Assembly (NCBI GenBank): GCA_947630465.1
Contig: CANRHT010000051.1
Location: 1-11,297, forward strand
Length of the DNA stretch: 11,297 bases
DNA from: an uncultured Pseudomonadaceae bacterium
GTDB taxonomy: Bacteria; Pseudomonadota; Gammaproteobacteria; Pseudomonadales; Pseudomonadaceae
Reading direction: 5' to 3'
In this document: in pieces, positions 1 through 6,766 of the stretch
Layout: each line of letters opens with the position of its first letter
Numbering within the stretch: the stretch's first letter is position 1
Notes under the pieces: model-generated
Seen by the model: the letters and a program-made list of their open reading frames with translations, nothing else
Told to the model about the DNA's origin: nothing
Database searches by the model: none
Position numbers and translations under genes: made by a program

Positions 1-416
1 CCTGAGAGCTGCTCAGGGTAACGGTCGGAGAGCCAATCCAGTTGCACCATGCGCAGCAACTCTTGGACTTTTTCAGCAATCACTGCTTCGCTTGGGCGCT
101 CACGGCGTGATTTCATCCGCAGACCGAAAGCCACGTTATCAAACACCGTCATGTGACGAAACAAGGCGTAATGCTGAAACACAAAACCGACATTACGCTT
201 GCGTACATCGCGGCGTGAAACATCATCACCGTTAAATAGAATACTGCCGGTATCCGGCGTTTCTAAACCGGCAATAATGCGCAGTAGGGTGGTTTTACCA
301 CAGCCGGATGGGCCGAGTAAGGCCACCAGTTCGCCAGCTTTGATGTCTAAATTAATGTTGTTTAACGCAGTAAAGTTACCGAACTGCTTATGAACTTGGC
401 GGACTTCAATACTCAT
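1..416 (-). CDS. cysA: Sulfate/thiosulfate ABC importer ATP-binding subunit CysA (C-terminal part outside window)
   Basis: ATPase that energises sulfate/thiosulfate uptake through the CysT-CysW channel at the cytoplasmic face of the inner membrane. The visible 138 residues begin [13 protein letters not shown] and carry Walker A (GPSGCGKTT, about residues 35-43) and the Q-loop glutamine at about residue 81 ([13 protein letters not shown]). The window ends at YPEQLS, just as the ABC signature (LSGGQ) starts. Walker B, the H-loop and the C-terminal TOBE-like region lie beyond base 1. The ATG at 416 is only three bases after the cysW stop, with GGAGA about ten bases upstream on the minus strand, so it is the last visible gene of a cysT-cysW-cysA operon. 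The [19 protein letters not shown] stretch and the gene order favour CysA over other importer ATPases. Nothing abnormal is seen in the visible part. Confidence 0.93.
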   Translation of the reverse strand, partial: MSIEVRQVHKQFGNFTALNNINLDIKAGELVALLGPSGCGKTTLLRIIAGLETPDTGSILFNGDDVSRRDVRKRNVGFVFQHYALFRHMTVFDNVAFGLRMKSRRERPSEAVIAEKVQELLRMVQLDWLSDRYPEQLS

Positions 417-419
417 GAC

Positions 420-1271
420 TTATTCGTCTCCATTGTTTAGCTGACGGTTGATCCGCGATTCGCTCCACTGCTTGAGCAGCAACATAATCAACGCCAAAAT
501 TAATAGCAGGCTGGCAACACTAAAGGCCGCAACGTGGTTGTATTCGTTGTAAAGGATTTCGACATGCAGGGGCAGGGTGTTGGTAAAACCACGGATATGC
601 CCAGAGACCACCGACACCGCACCAAATTCACCCATCGCCCGCGCAGTACAGAGCACCACGCCGTACATCAAACCCCATTTGATATTGGGCACGGTGACAT
701 GCCAAAACATCTGCCAGCCGCTGGCACCGAGTAAACGCGCCGCTTCTTCTTCTTGAGTGCCTTGTTGCTGCATTAATGGAATCAGCTCGCGTGCGACAAA
801 AGGCACGGTGACAAACAAGGTGGCTAAGACGATACCCGGTACCGCAAAGATGATTTGAATGTCATGTTCAATCAGCCATTCGCCAAAGAAGCCCTGCGCG
901 CCAAACAGCAACACATAGACTAAACCGGCAATGATCGGTGAGACCGAAAAGGGCAGATCAATTAAAGTAATTAACACGCTTTTGCCATAAAAATCATGCT
1001 TACTCACGCACCAAGCGGCAGCCACGCCAAACACCAAGTTCAGCGGTACCGAAATACCAACCGCTAACAAAGTGAGCTTGAGGGCTGAAATCGCGTCAGG
1101 CTCAAGCATGGAGTCGAAAAAGTGGCCGACACCCATTTTTAAGGCTTCGAGCAGTACTATGGTCAGTGGCAATACTAAAAAGATAACAAAAGTTGCCCAA
1201 GCGGCAATGATTAACGCTAAGCGTGCCCAACTGGATGCATTGCGTGAATTATGCTGTGAAGAAGTCGACAT
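420..1271 (-). CDS. cysW: Sulfate/thiosulfate ABC importer permease CysW
   Basis: One of the two membrane subunits forming the sulfate channel; it pairs with CysT and docks on CysA. The 283-residue product has about six hydrophobic segments (near residues 17-42, 64-90, 98-124, 138-166, 199-224 and 246-268). The cytoplasmic EAA loop that contacts the ATPase is visible at about 174-195 ([19 protein letters not shown]), followed by the [17 protein letters not shown] segment typical of CysW. Length is normal for the family. The start codon at 1271 is nine bases after the cysT stop. An AGGA ribosome site overlaps that stop codon, which suggests translational coupling. The N-terminal 15 residues are polar and poorly conserved in type, as expected for a cytoplasmic tail. 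CysT and CysW are related, but the [15 protein letters not shown] segment and the gene order separate them. Confidence 0.94.
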   Translation of the reverse strand: MSTSSQHNSRNASSWARLALIIAAWATFVIFLVLPLTIVLLEALKMGVGHFFDSMLEPDAISALKLTLLAVGISVPLNLVFGVAAAWCVSKHDFYGKSVLITLIDLPFSVSPIIAGLVYVLLFGAQGFFGEWLIEHDIQIIFAVPGIVLATLFVTVPFVARELIPLMQQQGTQEEEAARLLGASGWQMFWHVTVPNIKWGLMYGVVLCTARAMGEFGAVSVVSGHIRGFTNTLPLHVEILYNEYNHVAAFSVASLLLILALIMLLLKQWSESRINRQLNNGDE

Positions 1272-1280
1272 CGGTATTCC

Positions 1281-2099
1281 TTAGCCTTTAGCAACGTAGC
1301 GTTGAAGAAGATTGATCAGCAGCAGCAACACAAAAGACACCAGCAGCATCATCACGCCAATGGCTGTGGCACCGACATAGTCGTATTGATCGAGCTTCAC
1401 CATGATCAGTAACGGCAAAATTTCTGTTTTACCGGGCATATTGCCGGCGATGAAAATCACTGAACCGTACTCACCGACGCCGCGGGCAAAGGCTAAAGCA
1501 AAACCTGTTAACCAAGCGGGTAATAAAGCGGGTAGCAACACATAGCGAAACACTTGCAGTGGGCGCGCACCAAGGCAGGTCGCAGCTTCTTCCAGTTCAC
1601 GGGGGATGTCGGCCAACACCGGTTGAATGGTGCGCACGACAAACGGCAAAGTGACAAAGGTCAGTGCCAAGGTGATACCAAACGGCGTATATGCAATACT
1701 GATGCCTAAGTCCGCCGCAAAACGACCCACAAAACCATTGGGTGCATACAAAGCAGTCAAGGCAATACCGGCCACAGCGGTGGGTAAAGCAAAAGGCAGG
1801 TCAATCATCGCGTCAATCACTTTGCGCCCGGGGAAACGGTAACGCACCAACACCCAAGCGAATAAAGTGCCGATCACACCATTGAGAATGGCAGCGATAA
1901 AAGCCGTACCAAAGCTCAGCTTTAAAGCAGCGATCACGCGCGGGGCGCTGACAATGGTGTAAAACTCAGACCAGGTCAGTTGCGCCGCATAGATAAACAT
2001 GCCGGCCAAAGGTAAAAAAATCACCAAGCTGAGGTACACCAAGGTGTAGCCTAGAGTAAGACCGAAGCCTGGAATGACTGGAGAGGTGCGTCGTGACAT
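1281..2099 (-). CDS. cysT: Sulfate/thiosulfate ABC importer permease CysT (CysU)
   Basis: First gene of the visible sulfate uptake operon and partner permease of CysW. The 272-residue protein begins MSRRTSPVIPGFGLTLGYT, an N-terminus I recognise from pseudomonad CysT. It has about six membrane segments and an EAA loop at about residues 169-190 (LEEAATCLGARPLQVFRYV), followed by FARGVGEYGSVIFIAGNMPGKTEILPL in family-typical form. A GTG at 2159 would add 20 residues. I prefer the ATG at 2099 because the extension is polar, does not match the family's beginning, and AAGG lies about nine bases upstream of the ATG. In many pseudomonads a sulfate-binding protein gene (sbp) immediately precedes cysT. 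Here the upstream side is a regulatory region and a divergent hydrolase gene, so the binding protein must come from another locus. Confidence 0.93.
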   Translation of the reverse strand: MSRRTSPVIPGFGLTLGYTLVYLSLVIFLPLAGMFIYAAQLTWSEFYTIVSAPRVIAALKLSFGTAFIAAILNGVIGTLFAWVLVRYRFPGRKVIDAMIDLPFALPTAVAGIALTALYAPNGFVGRFAADLGISIAYTPFGITLALTFVTLPFVVRTIQPVLADIPRELEEAATCLGARPLQVFRYVLLPALLPAWLTGFALAFARGVGEYGSVIFIAGNMPGKTEILPLLIMVKLDQYDYVGATAIGVMMLLVSFVLLLLINLLQRYVAKG

Positions 2100-2177
2100 G
2101 ATGACTTGCCTTGTGGTAGGTGGTGCCTGTACGCCTGACTTGTCGGCGTTAGGGAGCACATCATAGTCGTTCGCTCT

Positions 2178-2290
2178 TATTCTTTAAAATACTATTTTAA
2201 CATCTGCTTATTCTATTTTGTTATTTACGGCTAGCTGCTTTGATATTCTTTATTGTTATAAATAGATAGTTTTATATTCTTTTGTGTTTG
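2178..2290 (-). repeat. Four imperfect direct repeats (TATTCT core) spaced 31, 35 and 31 bp
   Basis: Read on the plus strand, TATTCT occurs at 2178, 2209, 2244 and 2275. The start-to-start distances are 31, 35 and 31 bp, close to three helical turns. The two middle copies extend to 16 bases: TATTCTATTTTGTTAT (2209-2224) and TATTCTTTATTGTTAT (2244-2259), which agree at 14 of 16 positions. The outer copies are TATTCTTTAAAATACT (2178-2193) and TATTCTTTTGTGTTTG (2275-2290). On the minus strand, the direction of cysT, the core reads AGAATA. The regular phasing and matching outer intervals look like an operator array for a multimeric regulator. CysB is the obvious candidate from context, but this is unproven. 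Confidence 0.6.
2184..2200. promoter_or_regulatory. Perfect 17-bp palindrome upstream of cysT (possible operator)
   Basis: The sequence TTAAAATA-C-TATTTTAA is a perfect inverted repeat with 8-base arms and a single central base. It lies about 85 bases upstream of the preferred cysT start and overlaps the leftmost TATTCT repeat. It could be an operator or lie at the -10 region of the cysT promoter, since TAGTAT and TATTTT both occur in the minus-strand reading. Being purely A/T in its arms, it could arise by chance more easily than a mixed sequence. Confidence 0.35.
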
Positions 2291-2419
2291 ATTGATGCTA
2301 CGCCATAGTGGTCGCCACTGAATCATGACTGCGATGAGATGTTACGCCTGATTGATATATGCTCAGCTGCCGTGCATTCATAGTGGGGCAGCCTCAGCAA
2401 GCTGATAAGGAGAGCCTGG

Positions 2420-3004
2420 ATGCGCCAGACCACTGATGTACGTTATTTAATTGTGCCGGGCTGGCACGGCTCGCCGGCTGAGCATTGGCAGACCCATTGG
2501 CAGCAGGTGCTAGCAAACTGCACGCGCGTTGAACAAAGTGATTGGGCGCTACCCGAGCGCAAGGCTTGGGTGGAGCAATTAGAACAGCAGATTGCAGCGG
2601 ATCCAAGGCCAGTGATGCTGATCGCCCACAGCTTAGGTTGCGTCACAGTCGCGCACTGGGCGGCGCAAGCGTCTGCGGCGTTACTGAGTCGCGTGCGCGG
2701 TGCTTTGTTGGTGGCACCTGCGGATGTTGAGCGTAGGGATTGTCCAGCACCTTTGCGCAATTTTGCTCCGCTGCCAAGCTCAAACCTGCCATTTGCCAGC
2801 CTATTAATTGGCTCCAGCAATGACCATGCGGCAACCGCACAACGAGCGCGAGCGTTTGCGCAAGCTTGGGGCAGTGGGGCGGTTATTCTGCCCAATGCCG
2901 GGCACATTAATGTGCAGTCCGGCCATCAGCGCTGGGAGCAGGGTTTTGCTTGGCTGTATCAATTGCAAGCGCATGCTGATAACCACAGTCAACGTAGCGC
3001 TTAA
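2420..3004 (+). CDS. RBBP9/YdeN-family alpha/beta serine hydrolase
   Basis: Small cytoplasmic alpha/beta hydrolase of 194 residues, the usual size for the RBBP9/YdeN (Ser_hydrolase) family. The physiological substrate of bacterial members is generally unknown. The N-terminal strand and oxyanion region read YLIVPGWHGSPAEHWQTHW (about residues 9-27), a family signature. The nucleophile elbow is AHSLGC with Ser71; the probable acid is Asp135 (GSSNDHA) and the base His162 (NAGHIN). The full catalytic triad is therefore present. There is no signal peptide. AAGGAG at 2407-2412, seven bases before the ATG, fixes the start. It is the only gene here on the plus strand. It is divergent from cysTWA across a shared control region, so co-regulation with sulfur supply is possible but only inferred, and it runs convergently into the MCP gene. 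Family assignment is firm; specific function is not. Confidence 0.88.
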   Translation: MRQTTDVRYLIVPGWHGSPAEHWQTHWQQVLANCTRVEQSDWALPERKAWVEQLEQQIAADPRPVMLIAHSLGCVTVAHWAAQASAALLSRVRGALLVAPADVERRDCPAPLRNFAPLPSSNLPFASLLIGSSNDHAATAQRARAFAQAWGSGAVILPNAGHINVQSGHQRWEQGFAWLYQLQAHADNHSQRSA

Positions 3005-3017
3005 CAAGAGGTTCAAT

Positions 3018-3053
3018 AACAGGGTGAAGTTGTGTCAGTGAACGCCTGTTTTT
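3018..3053 (+). terminator. Weak candidate terminator between convergent hydrolase and MCP genes
   Basis: AACAGG (3018-3023) pairs with CCTGTT (3045-3050), and the second arm runs into five T residues (3049-3053) on the plus strand, just after the hydrolase stop. The loop of about 21 bases is long and the stem is only six pairs, so this is a weak intrinsic terminator at best. On the minus strand the hairpin follows only seven bases after the MCP stop codon but has no clear T tract. Confidence 0.3.
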
Positions 3054-3057
3054 GTGC

Positions 3058-4617
3058 TTAGCGTTGCGCTGTAGCCTTTTCTGGGTGATAGCCGATTCTA
3101 AAGCCGCCCCAGTGTTTACCATGCACATAAATGGGGACAGAAATATCATGCATATGCTCACCGGTTTCACGGATATAGGTTTGTAACAATAGCGGTTGCT
3201 GATGGTTACCACAGCGCGCACCCACCTTGTCATTGAAAATACGCTTGGTGCGGTTATGCAGGTAATCCTGCTCGTAGTCACCGGTCAAGGGTTTGCTGTA
3301 GACCAAATTATGCGTGGGGATATAGCCCTGCTGAGTACTGGTAATAGCAAAGACCGCATTGTTGTTGTTCTGCAAGATGGGTTCTTGAATAGTACCTAGC
3401 ACCTTGTCGGTATAGCTATCAAAGGCGGTGGTGTATTTTTTCGGGTTGCTGTTGGGCACTTCTTTGTAACGTCGATCAAACAGTGCTGTCTCCGAGATGC
3501 GTCCTTGGGCAATATCCTGCTCAAACTGTGTACTGATCTGTTCAGCGGCAGCTTTGGCTTGTTCGTAAATATGCTGATGGTAATTGGATAAGCTCACTTC
3601 AGAGAGTTTTTCACTGATGCCCTCGGTTTGCCCTTGCAGCAAGACGGCTGATTGGCTCAATTGCTGGGTTTGTTCATCGCTGGCGGATAAGTCTTGGCGA
3701 ATTTGCGCGACCTCTTTAAACAACTCATCCAATTGCAGGCGATTGTTTTGTGTGCCACTGGCGATATTGGCCACTTGCTGTTCTACATTGCTGGCCAGTT
3801 CCGTGATATTGATCAGCTGTTCACTGGCATTTTCAACCAAATTAACGCTGCTATTGAGGTCGGCAATCAGTTTATGCTGTTGCGCGGCAACGTCACTGGT
3901 GTGCTGCTGAATATCTTGCAGCATGCTGTCGACTTCTTCAGTGGCGGCGGCGGTACGACTGGCGAGGCCGCGTACTTCATCGGCAACCACGGCAAAGCCA
4001 CGCCCGTATTGACCGGCACGTGCTGCTTCAATGGCCGCATTGAGCGCTAATAAATTGGTTTGGCTGGCAATGGCTTTGATCACGCTGGCCACTTGCTGAA
4101 TGTCACGGCTGCGCTGATTCAAGCTATCAATCAGATCACGGCTGTTATTGGCCTGCTGTGACAGAGCTTGCATGCTTAAGGTGGCTTGCTCGAGACCGCT
4201 TTGTCCATGCTGGCTGTTACTGCGCACGGTGCTGGCGGCGGTTAGGCTTTGTTCGCTGAGTTGTGCGGTGGCTTCTTCGGTGCTGATCATTTGCCCAGCG
4301 CTGCTTTCAATACGCTGCGCAGAATTCACCAATGAAATAAGTTTTTGCTGCAGGTGCTGTGCTGCATGGCTGACACCGGCTGCCGTCAACGCGCTGGCCG
4401 TGGTGGCATGGGACAGATGCCGTGCCAATTCTGTGGTTTGTTCATTGTTGTGCGGCGTGATACTCGCTTGTTCAGTGGGCTTGAGCAGAGGCAGCACAAT
4501 AATCGGCAGCAGCAGAACAGCACTGGCCCAAATGGGGGCGTTGAACCACCAGAGTAAAACGATTGCCGTCAGGCTGCTGAGTTGTAGAGCAAGAGCGATT
4601 TTCTTATAAAAAGGCAT
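3058..4617 (-). CDS. Methyl-accepting chemotaxis protein with C-terminal cytoplasmic sensor-like module
   Basis: Chemoreceptor that would control CheA through CheW. The 519-residue product starts [12 protein letters not shown]. Two closely spaced hydrophobic helices (about 7-24 and 27-45) form a membrane hairpin with no room for a periplasmic ligand domain. A long coiled-coil signalling region follows. Its conserved hairpin tip lies at about 179-219 ([20 protein letters not shown], then [15 protein letters not shown]). After the signalling region comes a module at about 346-501, with [47 protein letters not shown] and [19 protein letters not shown] recognise this type from other proteobacterial MCPs as a PAS/Cache-like sensory domain but cannot name its ligand. 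There is no CheR/CheB-binding pentapeptide at the C-terminus. A TTG at 4644 would add nine residues but has no ribosome site, whereas the ATG at 4617 has AAGGT about ten bases upstream. The gene is transcribed alone, convergent with the hydrolase. Confidence 0.9.
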   Translation of the reverse strand: MPFYKKIALALQLSSLTAIVLLWWFNAPIWASAVLLLPIIVLPLLKPTEQASITPHNNEQTTELARHLSHATTASALTAAGVSHAAQHLQQKLISLVNSAQRIESSAGQMISTEEATAQLSEQSLTAASTVRSNSQHGQSGLEQATLSMQALSQQANNSRDLIDSLNQRSRDIQQVASVIKAIASQTNLLALNAAIEAARAGQYGRGFAVVADEVRGLASRTAAATEEVDSMLQDIQQHTSDVAAQQHKLIADLNSSVNLVENASEQLINITELASNVEQQVANIASGTQNNRLQLDELFKEVAQIRQDLSASDEQTQQLSQSAVLLQGQTEGISEKLSEVSLSNYHQHIYEQAKAAAEQISTQFEQDIAQGRISETALFDRRYKEVPNSNPKKYTTAFDSYTDKVLGTIQEPILQNNNNAVFAITSTQQGYIPTHNLVYSKPLTGDYEQDYLHNRTKRIFNDKVGARCGNHQQPLLLQTYIRETGEHMHDISVPIYVHGKHWGGFRIGYHPEKATAQR

Positions 4618-4826
4618 GTTGGTTGGGACCTTATTGGTGCACAAAAAAAATATTTATAGTTATGGTTTTTTTGTTCAATAGCGATGCTGTATTGCGTCAT
4701 GCGAGGGGACAAAACGCCATCATGCTTTGGTCGCGTATATCACTCTATTCAGTACTGGCTGTTGTCTTGGCTGGCGCACACATTCAGTGCGTTATGAGCG
4801 GGTTGAGCGAGGATGAAATTGTGGCT

Positions 4827-4851
4827 TGCAGCGTTGAGGAAGAGCGCTGCA
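4827..4851 (-). other. 7-bp hairpin just downstream of the PPK2 gene
   Basis: TGCAGCG (4827-4833) and CGCTGCA (4845-4851) are perfect inverted arms around an 11-base loop, starting about ten bases past the PPK2 stop on the minus strand. No T-rich run follows in that direction, so it is a poor intrinsic terminator. It could still act as a transcript 3'-end or stability hairpin. The remainder of 4618-4861 holds no gene I can support. Its left part is A/T-rich (long A and T runs near 4643-4672) and probably carries the MCP promoter, but no clear -35/-10 pair or sigma28 motif was found. Confidence 0.3.
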
Positions 4852-4861
4852 GGGAGCGGCA

Positions 4862-5674
4862 TTATTCATCAAGGTCTTCAATAGCAAAAGGTAATTCAGG
4901 TTGCGGCCATTGCAAATTCATCGCTTCGAGCTGTTGAGCTATTAGGCTGCAGACCAATAAATTACGCACAGGCTTGCTGTTGGCTGGCAGAACGTACCAC
5001 GGGCTACTGGCTGGACTGCTTTGTGAGAACGCTTGCTGCCAGTTGTTTTGCGTGGCGACAAAGTTTTTATAGCCGGATAAGTCGGCTGCAGAGATTTTCC
5101 AATGTTTTTCGCTATCAAGAAAACGTTGAATTAAGCGTTTTTTCTGCTCGTCATGGGAAATATGCAGATAAATTTTAATCAAATGGATATTGTTGCGCGC
5201 CAACTCGACTTCAAAATCCATGAGTTGCTGCAAACGCGAAGCGGCTTCTAAGCTGTCAATATAGCCATCCGCAAAATCACTGACTAAGCCTTCATAGGGT
5301 GTACGGTTAAATACGGTAATGCGACCGGGGGTGGGAACTTGTTTGCGGTAGCGCTCTAAAAAGTGCAGCTTAGACTCAGCGGCGCTGGGCTTTTTAAAAT
5401 CGTGGATACGAATCCCTTGCGGGTTTAAGCCACGCAGACTGTTGCGAATGGCACCATCTTTGCCTGAACAATCAGGGCCTTGTAACCAGATTAAAATGGC
5501 TGGGCCGCTGTTGGCCCAGAGCAGCTGTTGTTCTGTATCAAGTGCTTTGCGCAATTCCTTTAAACGGCTATTGGCTTTGCGTTTACTCAAGCCAAAATCA
5601 CGAGCAGGGTCGACTTCAAGACCTGTGTTGGGGTCATATAGGCATTGCGAGAGCACTTGATCAGTGAGGCGCAT
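4862..5674 (-). CDS. PPK2-family polyphosphate kinase / polyphosphate:nucleotide phosphotransferase
   Basis: Cytoplasmic enzyme predicted to move phosphate between polyphosphate and nucleotides. The 270-residue length is normal for a one-domain PPK2. The Walker A-type loop is at about residues 66-74 (GPDCSGKDG, Lys72), the Walker B region at 121-129 (VFNRTPYEG), and the basic lid at about 179-195 (KRLIQRFLDSEKHWKIS). FKKPSAAE-x-KLHFLERYRKQVP-x-PG corresponds to the motif before Walker B in class III-like PPK2s. Several motif positions depart from what I remember as typical: GPDC where GMDA/GMDT is usual, and NRTPYEG where NRSxYED is usual. Donor and acceptor preference (AMP, ADP or GDP) therefore cannot be assigned. 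It starts one base after the ndpA stop, with AAGGA inside the end of ndpA, which suggests translational coupling. Confidence 0.85.
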   Translation of the reverse strand: MRLTDQVLSQCLYDPNTGLEVDPARDFGLSKRKANSRLKELRKALDTEQQLLWANSGPAILIWLQGPDCSGKDGAIRNSLRGLNPQGIRIHDFKKPSAAESKLHFLERYRKQVPTPGRITVFNRTPYEGLVSDFADGYIDSLEAASRLQQLMDFEVELARNNIHLIKIYLHISHDEQKKRLIQRFLDSEKHWKISAADLSGYKNFVATQNNWQQAFSQSSPASSPWYVLPANSKPVRNLLVCSLIAQQLEAMNLQWPQPELPFAIEDLDE

Positions 5675-5675
5675 A

Positions 5676-6683
5676 TCAGTCCTTATTGCGTTTAAGTTGA
5701 TCTTTCAGCTGCGTAGGCAGTTGACGAATAATCAACATATCGCGTGACTCATCATATTCGACTTTAGACCCTAAAAGATGCGATTCAAAGCTGATGGAAA
5801 TACCCTCAGCGCGCCCGGTAAAACGATGAAAAGCGTTTAAGGTGCGTTTATCTGCAGGAATTTCGGGCGATAAACCGTAATCTTTGTTGCGGATATGGTT
5901 ATAAAACGCTTGTGGGTTGTCTTCATCGAGTGCTTCGGATAAGCCTTCAATACTGACCACTTCACCGCGCCGTGACTGGCCGTTGGCATAGGAGATTAAG
6001 TTATTGGTTTTTTCCCGTGCTTGTTCTTCGGGTAAATCTTCGCTTTCAACAAAGTCGCTGAAGGCTTTTAATAATGTGCGCGTTTCTCCAGGCCCATCCA
6101 CACCTTCTTCACAGCCTAAAAAGCTGCAGAAGCCATCAATGACTTTTTTGCCGTTTTTACCTTTAAGGTAAGAAATATATTGCTTGGATTGGCTGTTATT
6201 TTGCCATTCAGAGAGGTTGATGCGTGTGGCTAAGTGCATTTGTCCGAGATCGAGATGGCGCGCGGCATTAACCTCCAGTTCTGGTGTGATCACCATGCCT
6301 TCACTGTGTTGCAGTACGGCTATGGTCAGGTACTCGGTCATACCTTGCTGATAATGCGCCAATAGCACATGGCCGCTGACCATTATATTGGCCTCATCAA
6401 TCTGCTGTTTAAAATGCTCCATGGCGTGCAGGCTGAACTGGTGGAAATCAATCGTTTGCGCCAAATAATCGGCCAGCCATGTTTGCAAGGGCGCCGCTGC
6501 TGTATCGGCTTGAAAGAAACCCCACGCTTTAGTGGGCTTGCTGTTATAGCTGTCATTGATATCGGCTAACACATGCTCTAAAGCGCTGCTGTGCGCTAAG
6601 CATGCGGCACGGGTCTGAACAACAGCAGGGCTGTCATCGGGTTTTTTATCAATAAAATGAACAATACACTGATGTAAAGGCAT
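5676..6683 (-). CDS. ndpA: Nucleoid-associated protein YejK/NdpA
   Basis: Member of the YejK/NdpA 37-kDa nucleoid-associated family, conserved in gamma-proteobacteria. These proteins co-purify with the nucleoid, and members have been linked to binding DNA or topoisomerases, but their precise role is not settled. The 335-residue product matches the family's usual length. Recognisable blocks are the N-terminal [10 protein letters not shown], a central [20 protein letters not shown] at about 102-121, the basic [21 protein letters not shown] at about 171-191, and a C-terminal [18 protein letters not shown] region at about 294-311. There is no signal peptide or membrane segment. The ATG at 6683 is preceded by AGGT about nine bases upstream on the minus strand. 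The gene is followed after a one-base gap by the PPK2 gene, with which it probably forms a two-gene operon. Confidence 0.93.
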   Translation of the reverse strand: MPLHQCIVHFIDKKPDDSPAVVQTRAACLAHSSALEHVLADINDSYNSKPTKAWGFFQADTAAAPLQTWLADYLAQTIDFHQFSLHAMEHFKQQIDEANIMVSGHVLLAHYQQGMTEYLTIAVLQHSEGMVITPELEVNAARHLDLGQMHLATRINLSEWQNNSQSKQYISYLKGKNGKKVIDGFCSFLGCEEGVDGPGETRTLLKAFSDFVESEDLPEEQAREKTNNLISYANGQSRRGEVVSIEGLSEALDEDNPQAFYNHIRNKDYGLSPEIPADKRTLNAFHRFTGRAEGISISFESHLLGSKVEYDESRDMLIIRQLPTQLKDQLKRNKD

Positions 6684-6718
6684 GAATAATCAACCTGATT
6701 TACTAAAGAATAGAGAGG

Positions 6719-6746
6719 CACTCGCCGTGCATGAACACAGCGAGTG
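6719..6746 (-). terminator. Hairpin between the TAXI receptor gene and ndpA, probable terminator
   Basis: CACTCGC (6719-6725) and GCGAGTG (6740-6746) are perfect arms. Three more pairs, GTG (6727-6729) with CAC (6736-6738), extend the stem after one C/A mismatch and leave a six-base loop. In the minus direction it lies 20 bases past the receptor stop and is followed by a pyrimidine-rich run (CCTCTCTATTCTTT). It is well placed to end the cbrA-cbrB-receptor transcript before ndpA, although the T tract is interrupted. Only about 35 bases then remain before ndpA, so an ndpA promoter would have to overlap the hairpin, or ndpA relies on read-through. Confidence 0.5.
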
Positions 6747-6766
6747 ATAAGCGCAAGGCTCAATGG

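Larger units (their letters stand above)
2160..2300 (-). promoter_or_regulatory. AT-rich regulatory region upstream of cysTWA
   Basis: The stretch from 2100 to 2419 separates cysT from the divergent hydrolase gene and holds no convincing gene. Its left half is strongly AT-rich, unlike the flanking genes. It contains four copies of TATTCT (plus-strand reading) and a perfect palindrome, both listed separately. The right half (about 2300-2400) has ordinary composition and only a short inverted repeat, AGTGG-TCG-CCACT at 2307-2319. Sulfate-uptake operons in proteobacteria are usually activated by the LysR-type regulator CysB from AT-rich upstream DNA, so this is the likely control region for cysTWA. 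Assignment to CysB is inference. No convincing sigma70 -35/-10 pair stands out on either strand, which is common for activator-dependent promoters. Confidence 0.55.

Noticed and set aside
2100..2159. N-terminal extension of CysT from a GTG at 2159
   Set aside because: The added 20 residues are polar and unlike the family; the ATG at 2099 has a suitable ribosome site and the expected N-terminal sequence.
2307..2319. Short inverted repeat AGTGG-TCG-CCACT in the cysT-hydrolase gap
   Set aside because: Five-base arms are too short to call an operator without conservation data.
2325..2351. Eight-codon open frame (ATG to TGA) containing a Cys codon upstream of the hydrolase, as a possible leader peptide
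   Set aside because: It has no ribosome site, a single Cys codon and no attenuator-like hairpin after it; open frames this short are expected by chance.
2443..2907. Long antisense reading frame through the hydrolase gene
   Set aside because: Its product is Cys/Ala/Ser-rich without family features, and the plus-strand hydrolase with an intact triad explains the region.
4618..4644. Extension of the MCP from a TTG at 4644
   Set aside because: No ribosome site precedes the TTG, while the ATG at 4617 has AAGGT at a usable distance.
4653..4678. Possible sigma70 promoter for the MCP gene (TTGAAC and TATAAA on the minus strand)
   Set aside because: The spacing is only 14 bases and the region is low-complexity A/T, so the match is not convincing; no sigma28-type chemotaxis promoter was found either.
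4623..4937. A 104-codon plus-strand reading frame with a hydrophobic stretch in the MCP-PPK2 gap
   Set aside because: It overlaps the PPK2 C-terminus antisense, has no good ribosome site, no recognisable family features and a Cys/Ser-rich tail that looks like antisense coding sequence. An inner ATG at 4720 region gives a signal-peptide-like start but no lipobox, so it is not supported.
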